Source: Variovorax sp. PBL-H6 (GTDB lineage: Bacteria; Pseudomonadota; Gammaproteobacteria; Burkholderiales; Burkholderiaceae_C). From it: 64,000 nt of DNA. Position 1 is the stretch's first letter, and every line of letters starts with the position of its first letter. The stretch is taken from the NCBI RefSeq assembly GCF_901827155.1, contig NZ_LR594659.1:3348001-3412000 (forward strand). Direction: 5' to 3'. Below, piece by piece: positions 9,370 to 17,233 of this stretch. A program made the translations under genes and the position numbers. The notes beneath the pieces were generated by a model. That model searched no databases. It was given only the letters and a program-made list of their open reading frames with translations, and was not told where the DNA came from.

Positions 9370-10323
9370 ATGGCCGTACGTTCCATTGCTTCGTTGACGC
9401 TGAGTTTCGGGCTGGTCTCCATCCCCGTGCGCCTTTACTCGGCGACCGAGAGCGCGTCCACTGTCAGGTTCAACCTGCTGGCCAAGGACGGCTCCCGCGT
9501 CAAGCAGCAGTACGTCTCCGAGAAGGACCAGAGCGTGGTGCCGCGCTCCGAGATGGTGAAGGGCTACGAATTCGAGAAGGACAGCTTCGTCCTGTTCACG
9601 CCCGACGAGCTGAAGGCGCTCGAGGAAGGCAGCAGCCACGTGGTCGAGATCACGGCCTTCATTCCCGAAAGCGCGGTCGACCCCATCTACTACGACAAGG
9701 CCTACTTCCTGGCCCCCGACAAGCGCGGCGGCAAGCCCTACGCCCTGCTCAGCGAAGCCATGCGCAAGAGCGGGCGGTGCGCCCTGGCGAAGTGGTCGTG
9801 GAAGGCCAAGCAGTATGTGGTCCAGATCCGCCCCGCGGAAGATGGCCTGATCCTTCAGCAGCTCCTCTACGCCGACGAGGTGCGCTCGATGAGGGATCTC
9901 GACATCGAGAAGGTCAGCGTGTCGCCGGCCGAACTCCAGCTCGCGCTGCAGCTGATCGACCAGATCTCGGAAGACGTGTATGACCCGAGCCAGTACGAGG
10001 ACGAGGAAAAGAAGCGCGTGCTCGCCGCGATCGACGAGAAGATCGCCGGCAAGCACATCGTCGCCTCGGCACGCGCCGAGGAGACCGGCAGCGGACAGGT
10101 CATCGACCTGATGGACGCGCTCAAGGCCAGTCTCGGCAAAAAGCCGCGCTCCGCACCCGCCACGCCCGCCACCCCTGCCGCGCCTGGCAAGACCGTGGCC
10201 AAGACCGCCCGCGGCAACGTCTCGCCGATGTTCGAGGCGGGTGAGAGAAAGGCGCCCAAGCGCGCCGCCAAGAGCGACGAACCTGCCGCGACGCCAGCGC
10301 GCGCGCGTGCCAGGAAGGGGTGA
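9370..10323 (+). CDS. ku: Non-homologous end-joining protein Ku
   Basis: A 317-residue bacterial Ku homologue that forms a homodimeric ring on double-strand DNA ends and recruits LigD. The protein begins MAVRSIASLTLSFGLVSIPV, the hallmark N-terminus of the family, continues with the V-R-F-N-L-L motif and the conserved core (P-R-S-E-M-V-K-G-Y-E-F), and ends with a Lys/Ala/Pro/Arg-rich tail from about residue 255. Such basic tails in bacterial Ku contribute to DNA binding. The upstream in-frame extension to 9310 does not look like Ku sequence, so ATG 9370 is chosen. No ligD gene is present in the window. The next gene is a MerR-type/TPR protein in the same direction. Confidence 0.96.
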   Translation: MAVRSIASLTLSFGLVSIPVRLYSATESASTVRFNLLAKDGSRVKQQYVSEKDQSVVPRSEMVKGYEFEKDSFVLFTPDELKALEEGSSHVVEITAFIPESAVDPIYYDKAYFLAPDKRGGKPYALLSEAMRKSGRCALAKWSWKAKQYVVQIRPAEDGLILQQLLYADEVRSMRDLDIEKVSVSPAELQLALQLIDQISEDVYDPSQYEDEEKKRVLAAIDEKIAGKHIVASARAEETGSGQVIDLMDALKASLGKKPRSAPATPATPAAPGKTVAKTARGNVSPMFEAGERKAPKRAAKSDEPAATPARARARKG

Positions 10324-10414
10324 GCGCCGACCTGCCGCCTGAAGGCGCTTGCCCGCTGCTTCAGGAGGGGGTGCGCGAAGTACACGAAGTGACGTGCCTG
10401 GGGGAGGTTGCCTT

Positions 10415-11248
10415 ATGAGCGCTGCCGGCAGTGCGTCGCCGTACACGATGCGGCGCGTGCAGCAGATGCTCGGCATCTCGCGCGTGGCGATCCAGCGCCT
10501 GGTCAACGCCGGGTTCGTCACGCCGACACGCGGCACGCGCAACGAGTTCCGCTTCAGCTTCCAGGATCTGATGCTGCTGCGCACGGCCCAGGGGCTTCAG
10601 GAGGCACAGATCCCGCCGCGCAAAATTCTGCGCTCGCTGCGCAAGCTGCGGGCCACGCTTCCCGAAGAACTGCCGCTGACCGGGATGCGCATTACCGCGG
10701 TGGGCGCCGACGTCGCAGTCCGTGATCGCCGGGGTACCTGGGAAGCGAGGTCGGGGCAACTGCTGCTGGACTTCGAGGTCGCGCCCGTCGACGGTCACGT
10801 TGCCTTCCTGGAGCCCAACGCCACCCCTCCGGCCAGCGGCATCGACGTGCAGCAGTTGTTCGCCCGCGCCGAAGCGCTGGAGGACTCCGATCCCATCCAG
10901 GCCGAAGCCGCCTACCGCGCGGTTGTCGCCGTGGCGCCAGACCACGTCGACGCCTACGTCAATCTGGGTGCATTGCTCTGCGATCTGCAGCGTTATGAAG
11001 ACGCGGTGCAGTTGCACGACTTCGCCCTGCCGCGCTGCCCGGCATCGACCCTGCTGTTCTTCAACCACGCGATCGCGCTGGAAGAACTCGGCCGGCTGCG
11101 CGCCGCCGCTTTGAACTACGAGCGCAGCCTGCAGCTCGACCCGGAGTTTGCCGATGCGCACTACAACCTGGGCCGGCTGCAGGAGCTGTTCGGCGACGCC
11201 CGCGGCGCGCTGCGCCACCTCAACGCGTACCGGCGATTGACCCGCTGA
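10415..11248 (+). CDS. MerR-type DNA-binding domain fused to TPR repeats
   Basis: A 277-residue protein. Residues about 10-75 form a MerR-like winged helix-turn-helix (Y-T-M-R-R-V-Q-Q-M-L-G-I-S-R, then a wing with F-R-F-S-F-Q-D). Residues about 145-277 are tetratricopeptide repeats (A-Y-V-N-L-G-A-L-L, A-H-Y-N-L-G-R-L). No effector-binding cysteines of metal-sensing MerR proteins are seen, so the TPR part probably replaces the sensor with a protein-interaction surface. ATG 10415 has a strong GGGGAGG eight bases upstream. The gene lies 91 bases after ku on the same strand and ends before a terminator, so it may share transcription with ku. A role in controlling end joining is only an inference from location. 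Confidence 0.85.
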   Translation: MSAAGSASPYTMRRVQQMLGISRVAIQRLVNAGFVTPTRGTRNEFRFSFQDLMLLRTAQGLQEAQIPPRKILRSLRKLRATLPEELPLTGMRITAVGADVAVRDRRGTWEARSGQLLLDFEVAPVDGHVAFLEPNATPPASGIDVQQLFARAEALEDSDPIQAEAAYRAVVAVAPDHVDAYVNLGALLCDLQRYEDAVQLHDFALPRCPASTLLFFNHAIALEELGRLRAAALNYERSLQLDPEFADAHYNLGRLQELFGDARGALRHLNAYRRLTR

Positions 11249-11377
11249 ACGCCCCGGTCGCCACCCAGGGCCGAAGCGATGAACATGCTTAAGTTTCCCC
11301 TAAGACTCGGGGCCGACACTGCATCTCGGCAGCCCGCTCTTCTTCCTCCCTCCTCCCTCAATCAGGGCTGTCCTTCA

Positions 11378-11397
11378 CCCGCTTCGGCGGGTTTTTT
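11378..11397 (+). terminator. Rho-independent terminator after the MerR/TPR gene
   Basis: A CCCGC arm, a TTCG loop and a GCGGG arm (11378-11391) are followed directly by six T residues. A UUCG tetraloop with a T-run is a textbook intrinsic terminator. It works only in the plus direction, since there is no T-run on the other strand. It probably ends the ku-merR/TPR transcripts about 130 bases after the stop codon. Confidence 0.88.
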
Positions 11398-11443
11398 CTT
11401 GTCCGCTGGCGGCCTTCACTCCCGACTCGACTGTCACGGCCCA

Positions 11444-12871
11444 CTAGAAGCTCTCCCATTCGCCGCCGGCAGGCAACGCCTCTGACCTGCGCGGCTTTGC
11501 GGCGCCGATGCGCTGGACGGGCGGCTTCGCAACGGCAGCGGCCTTGGGCACCGGCCTGGTCTGAATCGCAATCAGCGGCGCGGACACACGCGGCGCCTCG
11601 TCGTCGTCGAGCTTGAAGGTGCCGACCACTTGCGAAAGCTTTCCGGCCTGATCCTGCATCGACTGCGCCGCGGCAGCGGCTTCTTCCACCAGCGCCGCGT
11701 TCTGCTGCGTCACCTGGTCCATCTGCGTGATCGCCTGGTTGATCTGCTCGATGCCTTGCGTCTGCTCATGGCTCGCCGCGCTGATCTCGCCCACGATGTC
11801 GGTCACGCGGCGGATGCTGCCCACGATCTCTTCCATCGTCTTGCCGGCCTCGCCCACCAGCGCAGTGCCTGCATCGACCTTGCCCACCGAGTCGTCGATC
11901 AGGCCCTTGATTTCCTTGGCCGCTGCGGCCGAGCGCTGCGCGAGGTTGCGCACTTCGGATGCGACCACCGCGAAGCCGCGGCCCTGCTCGCCGGCACGCG
12001 CGGCCTCCACTGCCGCGTTGAGCGCCAGGATGTTGGTCTGGAAGGCGATGCCGTCGATCACGCCGATGATGTCCACGATCTTCTTGGACGATGCGTGGAT
12101 CGAGGCCATGGTGTCCACCACCTGCCCGACCACGCTGCCGCCCTTGACCGCCACTTCGGAGGCCGACAGCGCGAGCTGATTCGCCTGCCGCGCGTTGTCC
12201 GCGTTCTGCTTGACCGTGGAGGTCAGCTCTTCCATCGAAGCGGCCGTCTGCTGCAGCGAACTGGCCTGCTCCTCGGTGCGCGATGAGAGATCCTGATTGC
12301 CCACGGCAATCTGCTGCGACGCGGTCACGATCGAATCGGTCGATTCCTTGATGCGGGTCACCACGTCGGTCAGCGTGTCCTCCATCTCGCCCATGCCCCG
12401 CAGCAGCCGGCCGAACTCGCCGCTGCGCTCGGTTTGGAATTCCTTGCTGAGGTCACCGGCCGCGACTGTTTCGGCGATGAAGATGGCCTCCTCCAGGGGC
12501 CGGACGATGCTGCGGACCAGCCCGATCGTCCAGCCGACGCCCGTCACCAGCGCGAGCAGGCCCAGGCCGAGCAGAAGCCAGCGCGTGTCGTCGATCGCCT
12601 GTTCGAGTTCGGCGGCCGTCGCACGGGCTTGGCGGCCGTGCTGTTCGGCGATCGCTGCGAGCTGCTTCTGAACACCCTCCGGCACAGCGGCGGCCTGCCC
12701 CGATTGCCGGATGCCGCCTTGCAGCATCTCCTGTTGCACGACCTCCGCGCGCTGATGGATCTCGGCCAAGCCGCGCAAGCGCACCATGCCGATCGCAACC
12801 GATGCCGCCATCAACAGCAACACGATCCCGAAACCCCACCCGAGACGGGTCGCGATTCTCATATTCCGCAT
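11444..12871 (-). CDS. Methyl-accepting chemotaxis protein with a very short periplasmic domain
   Basis: A 475-residue chemoreceptor. There is a transmembrane segment at about 10-30, a periplasmic region of only about 65 residues, a second transmembrane segment (about 97-119), a HAMP domain, and a full signalling domain whose hairpin tip ([19 protein letters not shown]) binds CheA/CheW. The C-terminus ends E-W-E-S-F, close to the N-W-E-T-F pentapeptide that tethers CheR/CheB on Tar/Tsr-type receptors. The ligand domain is less than half the size of a standard four-helix-bundle domain, so it may sense by an unusual route or through partners. A FliA-type promoter lies 43-69 bases upstream. The start at 12871 is preceded by AAGGAA; an ATG nine bases downstream is possible. 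Confidence 0.95.
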   Translation of the reverse strand: MRNMRIATRLGWGFGIVLLLMAASVAIGMVRLRGLAEIHQRAEVVQQEMLQGGIRQSGQAAAVPEGVQKQLAAIAEQHGRQARATAAELEQAIDDTRWLLLGLGLLALVTGVGWTIGLVRSIVRPLEEAIFIAETVAAGDLSKEFQTERSGEFGRLLRGMGEMEDTLTDVVTRIKESTDSIVTASQQIAVGNQDLSSRTEEQASSLQQTAASMEELTSTVKQNADNARQANQLALSASEVAVKGGSVVGQVVDTMASIHASSKKIVDIIGVIDGIAFQTNILALNAAVEAARAGEQGRGFAVVASEVRNLAQRSAAAAKEIKGLIDDSVGKVDAGTALVGEAGKTMEEIVGSIRRVTDIVGEISAASHEQTQGIEQINQAITQMDQVTQQNAALVEEAAAAAQSMQDQAGKLSQVVGTFKLDDDEAPRVSAPLIAIQTRPVPKAAAVAKPPVQRIGAAKPRRSEALPAGGEWESF

Positions 12872-12913
12872 GCGTGTTCCTTGCGGCCGCCGATGGGGGC
12901 CTGATCATGAGGC

Positions 12914-12940
12914 TTATCGGCGCGATCCGCAGGAAATTGA
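12914..12940 (-). promoter_or_regulatory. Sigma-28 (FliA) type promoter for the chemoreceptor gene
   Basis: On the minus strand TCAATTTC (12940-12933), an 11-base spacer and GCCGATAA (12921-12914) match the sigma-28 consensus TAAAGTTT-N11-GCCGATAA. The -10 element is exact and the spacing is canonical. Transcription would begin about 35 bases upstream of the receptor start codon, which places the gene in the flagellar/chemotaxis regulon. Confidence 0.8.
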
Positions 12941-13000
12941 GAGCATCGACCTCGGGGTAAACCCCAGAAGCCACTGCAATAGCGCTTCCGCTGCGGGCGG

Positions 13001-13219
13001 CTATCCGTCGATCGGCACGCCGCCGCCGAACCGGACAACCCACTGGTCCCAGAGCTCCTGATTGACGGCGGCGAAAGGGCGCTGCCAGGCCGTCAGCATT
13101 TGCAGCTGTACCTGCTGTGCGTGCATCAGGCTTTCGATGACGGCAGCCTGCCAGTCGAGGACCGGCTGAAAGCTGCCATAGGAGTTATTCGACAGGTCGG
13201 CGGCGGAGGCGAAGGTCAT
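13001..13219 (-). CDS. Small hypothetical protein, 72 residues
   Basis: Start ATG 13219 is preceded by TTGGAGAC, a good ribosome-binding site, which makes this a likely real gene. The protein (MTFASAADLSNNSYGSF...) is helical and amphipathic in the middle (L-D-W-Q-A-A-V-I-E-S-L-M) with several Trp residues and ends V-P-I-D-G. I do not recognise the family. Length and helical Gln/Ala-rich character resemble small phasin-like proteins, without a supporting motif. It lies upstream of the chemoreceptor on the same strand, but the FliA-type promoter is located between them, so the two are not necessarily cotranscribed. Confidence 0.65.
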   Translation of the reverse strand: MTFASAADLSNNSYGSFQPVLDWQAAVIESLMHAQQVQLQMLTAWQRPFAAVNQELWDQWVVRFGGGVPIDG

Positions 13220-13354
13220 GGGAGTCTCCAAGGAAGTCGGGTTGAGCGGTCGCTCGCAGCGCCGCAGCGCTTGAGCCGGTCGAACCATGGAGCCTAGTGG
13301 ATGCTCCCCGCGCCTTCAAGTCGGCGCAACGCGTATGCGCCGCCACAGACCGGC

Positions 13355-14302
13355 TCAGCGCGCTTCGCGTCGCGCGAGCAGCACGTTGCCGCCGGTGGTG
13401 TTGAAGGAGATGGTCGGTGCACTGAAGTCGCTCAATGGCGCGCCGAGCCCGATTTCCCCGCTGCCGTGCAGCACGCACTCGTCGCGCCGCAACGCGATCT
13501 CGCCGCTGGCGCCCGCTGTGCCATGGAACCGGACCCAGGTGCCGTACGTGCTGATGTCGACCAGCACGCAGCTGCCTTGCCGCGCCTCGATGCGCGCATG
13601 CAGCCGCGACACGCGCGGATCGTTGACCACGAACTGCGCCTCGTCCACCCGGCCCAGGTGGATGGGCAGCTCGGTGGCGCGGAACATCGAGCGCACATCG
13701 AGCCAGGCGAGCTCGATCTGCCCGAAGGAGGAGTCGGCGGTGCGCGACGAAATGGCCAGCGTGGCCGGCATCGTGAGGAACTCGGTCACCTCGTCCTGCC
13801 AGTCGATGCGGTACACCACCGGCATCTCGTTCTTGCCGCGGATATTGATCGGACCGAGGCTTCGATGCCGCGCCTCGCCGCCCTGCAACTGGTCGATGAC
13901 CGCCTCGGTCGCCCAGATTTGCCCCGGGCCCGCCAGGTCGCTGAGCCGGGAAGCGAGATTGACGGCGTCGCCGTAGCAATCGCCATCCACCTCGACCACC
14001 TCGCCGCTGGCAACGCCGATTTGCAGTTCCATGCGCAATGGCGCCGGCCAGGTCTGCAGGCGCTTCTGGTGATTGCGCTGCAGCTCGAGCACCGCTTTGG
14101 TGGCGTTGACGCCGTTCGTGAATATTGCAAACACGCCATCGCCTAGCGATTTGACGACACGTCCGCTGTGCGCCTCGCAGACGCCGCCGATCCACTGGAT
14201 GAGCCGGGTGACGGTTTCAGTGGCTCTGGCGTTGCCCATGGCCTCGAAAACCCGCGTGCTTCCCGTCAGGTCAGCGAAGACGACAGTGGGATGGCCGGTC
14301 AT
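13355..14302 (-). CDS. Class III nucleotidyl cyclase domain fused to an FHA domain
   Basis: About 315 residues. The N-terminal half is a class III adenylate/guanylate cyclase domain: V-V-F-A-D-L-T-G-S-T-R carries the first metal-binding Asp, S-L-G-D-G-V-F-A-I-F the second, and V-N-L-A-S-R-L-S-D-L-A the Asn/Arg transition-state motif. The C-terminal part (about 215-300) is a forkhead-associated domain with L-G-R, V-S-R-L-H-A-R-I and D-I-S-T-Y-G-T-W-V, the phosphothreonine-binding signature. It is a cytosolic protein with no membrane segment. FHA coupling suggests that cyclase output is controlled by Ser/Thr phosphorylation, which is an inference. ATG 14302 starts just before the catalytic domain; a GTG at 14353 with a nearby GGGGAG is an alternative start. 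Confidence 0.9.
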   Translation of the reverse strand: MTGHPTVVFADLTGSTRVFEAMGNARATETVTRLIQWIGGVCEAHSGRVVKSLGDGVFAIFTNGVNATKAVLELQRNHQKRLQTWPAPLRMELQIGVASGEVVEVDGDCYGDAVNLASRLSDLAGPGQIWATEAVIDQLQGGEARHRSLGPINIRGKNEMPVVYRIDWQDEVTEFLTMPATLAISSRTADSSFGQIELAWLDVRSMFRATELPIHLGRVDEAQFVVNDPRVSRLHARIEARQGSCVLVDISTYGTWVRFHGTAGASGEIALRRDECVLHGSGEIGLGAPLSDFSAPTISFNTTGGNVLLARREAR

Positions 14303-14353
14303 TTGTGCAATTTTTGGTAGCTCACGCCGAACGATTATGGCAAAGCGTGGCAC

Positions 14354-14604
14354 GAACTCCCCGCCGGGACGTCAAATCTGACTGCTGGAAGGCAAAGCTG
14401 TTGCTTTTTCATTAAGAAACAAAGCTGAACTTGAGCTGGACGCAGCAAGTACAACTTAAGCATCAACGTCTTCGACTAGTGCTTGAAGATATTCGTGAAG
14501 TATGTTGTTTTTGAAGATGAAATGATGCGCCCTGCCTTGTAAGACCGCTCCCACAGGCTTAACGTTGTAATCCTCTGAGCTCTTGGCTCCGCCTTTCTAA
14601 CACC
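14354..14604. other. AT-richer intergenic region
   Basis: About 250-300 bases between the divergent cyclase-FHA gene and the gene at 14605. It is clearly more AT-rich than its surroundings, as expected for divergent promoters. I see no open frame with a ribosome-binding site, no tRNA and no strong hairpin. Weak promoter-like hexamers exist, but none is convincing. Confidence 0.5.
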
Positions 14605-14934
14605 ATGGCACTACAAAGGTTCTTTCGCTTGCTGTCGTTCCCGGCCCTCGGCTTGCGCCGTTCGGCGGATCGCCAGATCGGTCAGATTCGGAGTGCGATG
14701 CTGTCGCTGCTGCAGACCCATGGCGGGCATTCCGCCCAGCGGGTCGCCCAGCGCGTGCGCTTTGCCGGCGACCTCGAAGCGCTCTGGTACCTGCGCCAGG
14801 ATGTGCTGACCGCCCTGAGCGCGGTGGATGGCGAGGCTGCAGCCCGCCGCCAGCTGCGCGAGATCAACCGCCTGTTCAAGGGCGGCCTGCCCGGCGCGTT
14901 GGTGCCCCGGCCGCATCACCGCATCACGACCTGA
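14605..14934 (+). CDS. Hypothetical protein, 109 residues
   Basis: The protein starts MALQRFFRLLSF and is basic and Arg/Leu-rich, with no transmembrane segment or signal peptide. The middle (L-W-Y-L-R-Q-D-V-L-T-A-L-S) suggests a helical cytosolic protein. I do not recognise a family. Reality is supported by a long codon-biased frame, an AT-rich upstream region and an intrinsic terminator 24 bases after its stop codon. The function is unknown. Confidence 0.7.
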   Translation: MALQRFFRLLSFPALGLRRSADRQIGQIRSAMLSLLQTHGGHSAQRVAQRVRFAGDLEALWYLRQDVLTALSAVDGEAAARRQLREINRLFKGGLPGALVPRPHHRITT

Positions 14935-14957
14935 GCCGTCCCGTTGCCTCACTCGAA

Positions 14958-14985
14958 GCCGCTGCCCTGCAGCGGCTTTTGTTTT
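14958..14985 (+). terminator. Rho-independent terminator
   Basis: GCCGCTG (14958-14964) pairs with CAGCGGC (14970-14976) around a 5-base loop and is followed by TTTTGTTTTT. It terminates the gene ending at 14934. The ldcA-like gene converges from the other side and ends at 14996. Confidence 0.87.
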
Positions 14986-14995
14986 TGAGCGTGGC

Positions 14996-15928
14996 TCAGT
15001 GCGTGTGCCGGTGGCCCCACACCATGAAGACATCCCGGCCATCGGCCGCCACTTCCACCTTGGCACCAACCGGCAGCAGCACCTTGGTCGGGACATGGCC
15101 AAAGGGCAGGCCGGTGAGCACTGGCGCCTTGATCAATGTGCGCAGGCGTGCGATCACCGTCTCCAGGCTGAAGCCGCGATCGTGCGGCACGGTGCGCCCG
15201 CCCGTGAACTGCCCGAAGAGCACCGCCTTCTGGCGCGCCAGTACGCCGGCATGGCGCAGTTGGTCGAGCATGCGCTCCACCCGGAACGGGTGCTCGTTCA
15301 CGTCTTCGAAGAAGAGCACGCCTTTGTCGATGGCCGGGAAGTAGGGGGTGCCCAGCAAGCTCACGAGCACGCAGAGGTTGCCGCCCCACAGCGTCGCGCC
15401 GTGCAGCCCGCGGAAACCCGCCACCGCCTCGGCGTCGCGCTTCGGCACGCGCCAGCCGGTGCCTTCCCCCTGGCCGTGCAGCAGGTCGTCGAAGCAGGCT
15501 TCCATGATCTCGTCGGCGCCGTCCTCGGCGCCGAAGTCTTCGCCCACCGAGGGCCCTTGCCAGCTCACCGCGCCGGTCTTCGCCAGCAACGCGCTCTGCA
15601 GTGCGGTGAAGTCGCTCAGGCCCACGAACTCGGTGCCACGCTCGATGGCCTTGGCGACCACCTTGTAGGGAATGGCGTCGAGGATTCGCGTGAGCCCGTA
15701 GCCTCCGCGCGAGATGAGGGCCACGTCTGCCCGGCTCGCGGCGGCACGGGCAATGGCCGCCAGCCGGGTTGCGTCGTCGCCGGCAAAACGTTGATGGGTG
15801 GCGAGCGCGGCCTCGTCGATCTCCACCTCGTGGCCCAGCGCCTGCAATCGCTTGATGCCGCGCCGGAAAGCCGCCTTGTCGCGCACGGCGCTGCTTGGGG
15901 AGTAGATATAGATATGTTTCTTCTTCAC
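14996..15928 (-). CDS. ldcA: Muramoyltetrapeptide LD-carboxypeptidase (peptidase family S66)
   Basis: A 310-residue serine peptidase of family S66 (LdcA/MccF), which removes the terminal D-Ala from murein tetrapeptides during cell-wall recycling. The nucleophile motif is F-V-G-L-S-D-F-T, the acidic residue lies in L-F-F-E-D-V, and the His in G-H-V-P-T-K, giving the Ser-Glu-His triad of the family. The start is GTG 15928, which overlaps the TGA of the upstream tadA fusion as GTGA, so translation is probably coupled. The protein begins MKKKHIYIYSPSSAVRDKAA, the usual N-terminus of the family. No signal peptide, consistent with cytoplasmic recycling. Confidence 0.92.
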   Translation of the reverse strand: MKKKHIYIYSPSSAVRDKAAFRRGIKRLQALGHEVEIDEAALATHQRFAGDDATRLAAIARAAASRADVALISRGGYGLTRILDAIPYKVVAKAIERGTEFVGLSDFTALQSALLAKTGAVSWQGPSVGEDFGAEDGADEIMEACFDDLLHGQGEGTGWRVPKRDAEAVAGFRGLHGATLWGGNLCVLVSLLGTPYFPAIDKGVLFFEDVNEHPFRVERMLDQLRHAGVLARQKAVLFGQFTGGRTVPHDRGFSLETVIARLRTLIKAPVLTGLPFGHVPTKVLLPVGAKVEVAADGRDVFMVWGHRHTH

Positions 15929-17022
15929 GGGCCGAAGTATCCCATCGCCTCCTGCGCAAGCAGGGCTGCCTGTGCGGCCCCAGGACCCGAGACGCCCGGC
16001 GGGGTCGGCCCGAGGGCACGCAGCGCCGCCTCGTAGCCGCGATCGGGAAAGGGCGCGCGCCACGCGTCGATCGTGGCCTCGCACGCATCCGGCGCCATCC
16101 GCACCAGCGGGAAGCGCCCCGGCGCGGCACTCGCGAGCAGGGATGCGAGTGGCGCGGCGCCGGCGCTGTGCACCAGCGCCAGAGGGCCGGGCTGCAGCCG
16201 GTCCAGCCATTCGAGCAGCAGGTCGCGGTGCCACGGCCAGCTGTGCACCGCCTCGCGCTTGGGCTTGTCGCTTCGCCCGAAGCCGATCAGGTCCGGCACC
16301 AGCACGCGGCATCCCGGCACGCGCGCGAGGTGCCTGAAGAAGTAGCTCCACTCACCCGGGCCGTGCAGGCACAGGCAGGCCCACGATGCGGCGGCCGGCC
16401 CCTCGTCGAGGTAGTGCATGCGCCAGCCTCGCTGGCTCGCGAGGTTGCTGACGTAGTGCGGCTCGAAGCCGTAGCCGGCCAACCCGTCGAAGCGCTCGTC
16501 CGGGGTACGCAGCGCATCGTCGCGCAGCGGCTCGGCCGCTTCGCGCGCCGCGCTGCGGCGGCTCCTGAAGAAGTCCTGCAGCAGTGCCTGGCAATCCGCC
16601 GCCAGTACCCCGCCCTGCACCTGCGCATGGTGGTTGAGCTCGCGCCGTGCGAACAGGTCGAGCACCGAGCCCGCCGCGCCGGTCTTCGGATCGGCTGCGC
16701 CGAACACCACGCGCGCCAGCCGCGCGTGAAGCATGGCGCCGGCGCACATGGCGCACGGCTCCAGCGTCACGTAGAGCTCGCAGCCGTCGAGGCGATAGTT
16801 GCCCATGGCCGCACCGCCCGCGCGCAGCGCATTGATTTCGGCATGCGCGCTGGGGTCGTGCAGCGCGACAGGCGCATTGCGCCCGGCGGCGATCAGCCGG
16901 CCCTCCTTCACCAGCACGGCCCCGATGGGCACCTCGCCGGCCTCGGCCGCCTGGCGTGCCTCGGCCAGCGCGAGCCGCATCCAGTGTTCGTCGTCGAGCG
17001 TCATCGGGGCTTCATCGGGCAT
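15925..17022 (-). CDS. tadA: tRNA adenosine(34) deaminase TadA fused to a degenerate alpha/beta-hydrolase domain
   Basis: 365 residues, about twice the size of a normal TadA. Residues about 8-155 are a complete tRNA A34 deaminase with zinc and catalytic motifs H60-A-E62 and P-C90-A-M-C93, so inosine formation at the wobble base is expected. Residues about 180-365 resemble a haloalkane-dehalogenase-like hydrolase (H-Y-L-D-E-G, L-H-G-P-G-E-W-S-Y, P-D-L-I-G-F-G-R-S-D-K-P). The nucleophile elbow reads V-H-S-A-G (Ser286), not the Asp of dehalogenases. The protein stops shortly after the cap-region equivalent (A-P-F-P-D), before the strand carrying the catalytic His. The second domain is therefore probably inactive and structural or tRNA-related. 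ATG 17022 overlaps the upstream small gene; ATG 17004 is an alternative start. Confidence 0.9.
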   Translation of the reverse strand: MPDEAPMTLDDEHWMRLALAEARQAAEAGEVPIGAVLVKEGRLIAAGRNAPVALHDPSAHAEINALRAGGAAMGNYRLDGCELYVTLEPCAMCAGAMLHARLARVVFGAADPKTGAAGSVLDLFARRELNHHAQVQGGVLAADCQALLQDFFRSRRSAAREAAEPLRDDALRTPDERFDGLAGYGFEPHYVSNLASQRGWRMHYLDEGPAAASWACLCLHGPGEWSYFFRHLARVPGCRVLVPDLIGFGRSDKPKREAVHSWPWHRDLLLEWLDRLQPGPLALVHSAGAAPLASLLASAAPGRFPLVRMAPDACEATIDAWRAPFPDRGYEAALRALGPTPPGVSGPGAAQAALLAQEAMGYFGP

Positions 17023-17230
17023 CGTCGGGCATGGGGCGCGGCTGCTGCATCGCCGCGTCGAGCGATTGCTTGAATTGCTGCTGCACCTGCAGTGCCTGCT
17101 CGGGCTGCGTCAGCTGTGGCCGCGCATCGGCTGCAGGCGGCGCGCCGGCCATGCTGCCCATCTGCCGCTTCACCAGCACGCCGACGACCGCGAGCGCGAG
17201 CACCAGTCCGATCAATCCAAGCGCGCGCAT
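17012..17230 (-). CDS. Small single-pass membrane protein, 72 residues
   Basis: Starts MRALGLIGLVLALAVVGVLV, one N-terminal transmembrane helix or uncleaved signal anchor, followed by K-R-Q and a Gln/Ala/Pro-rich tail (Q-A-L-Q-V-Q-Q-Q-F-K-Q). The function is unknown. Its 3' end overlaps the tadA start by 11 bases and its start lies 3 bases after the stop of the PaiB-like gene, so it sits in an operon paiB-like / this gene / tadA / ldcA. Confidence 0.75.
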   Translation of the reverse strand: MRALGLIGLVLALAVVGVLVKRQMGSMAGAPPAADARPQLTQPEQALQVQQQFKQSLDAAMQQPRPMPDDAR

Positions 17231-17233
17231 GAT

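Noticed and set aside
11289..11319. Sigma-28-like promoter TTAAGTTT...GCCGACAC after the MerR/TPR gene
   Set aside because: The spacing is about four bases too long (15 between the boxes rather than 11) and the -10 differs from GCCGATAA. No plus-strand gene follows before the terminator at 11378. A small RNA here is possible but unsupported.
12951..12964. Small perfect hairpin GGGG-TAAA-CCCC between the chemoreceptor promoter and the small gene
   Set aside because: No T-run follows on either strand and the stem is only four base pairs, so it is not called as a terminator.
15925..16480. Active haloalkane dehalogenase in the TadA fusion
   Set aside because: The nucleophile position is Ser in V-H-S-A-G instead of Asp, and the domain ends before the catalytic His, so dehalogenase activity is not supported.
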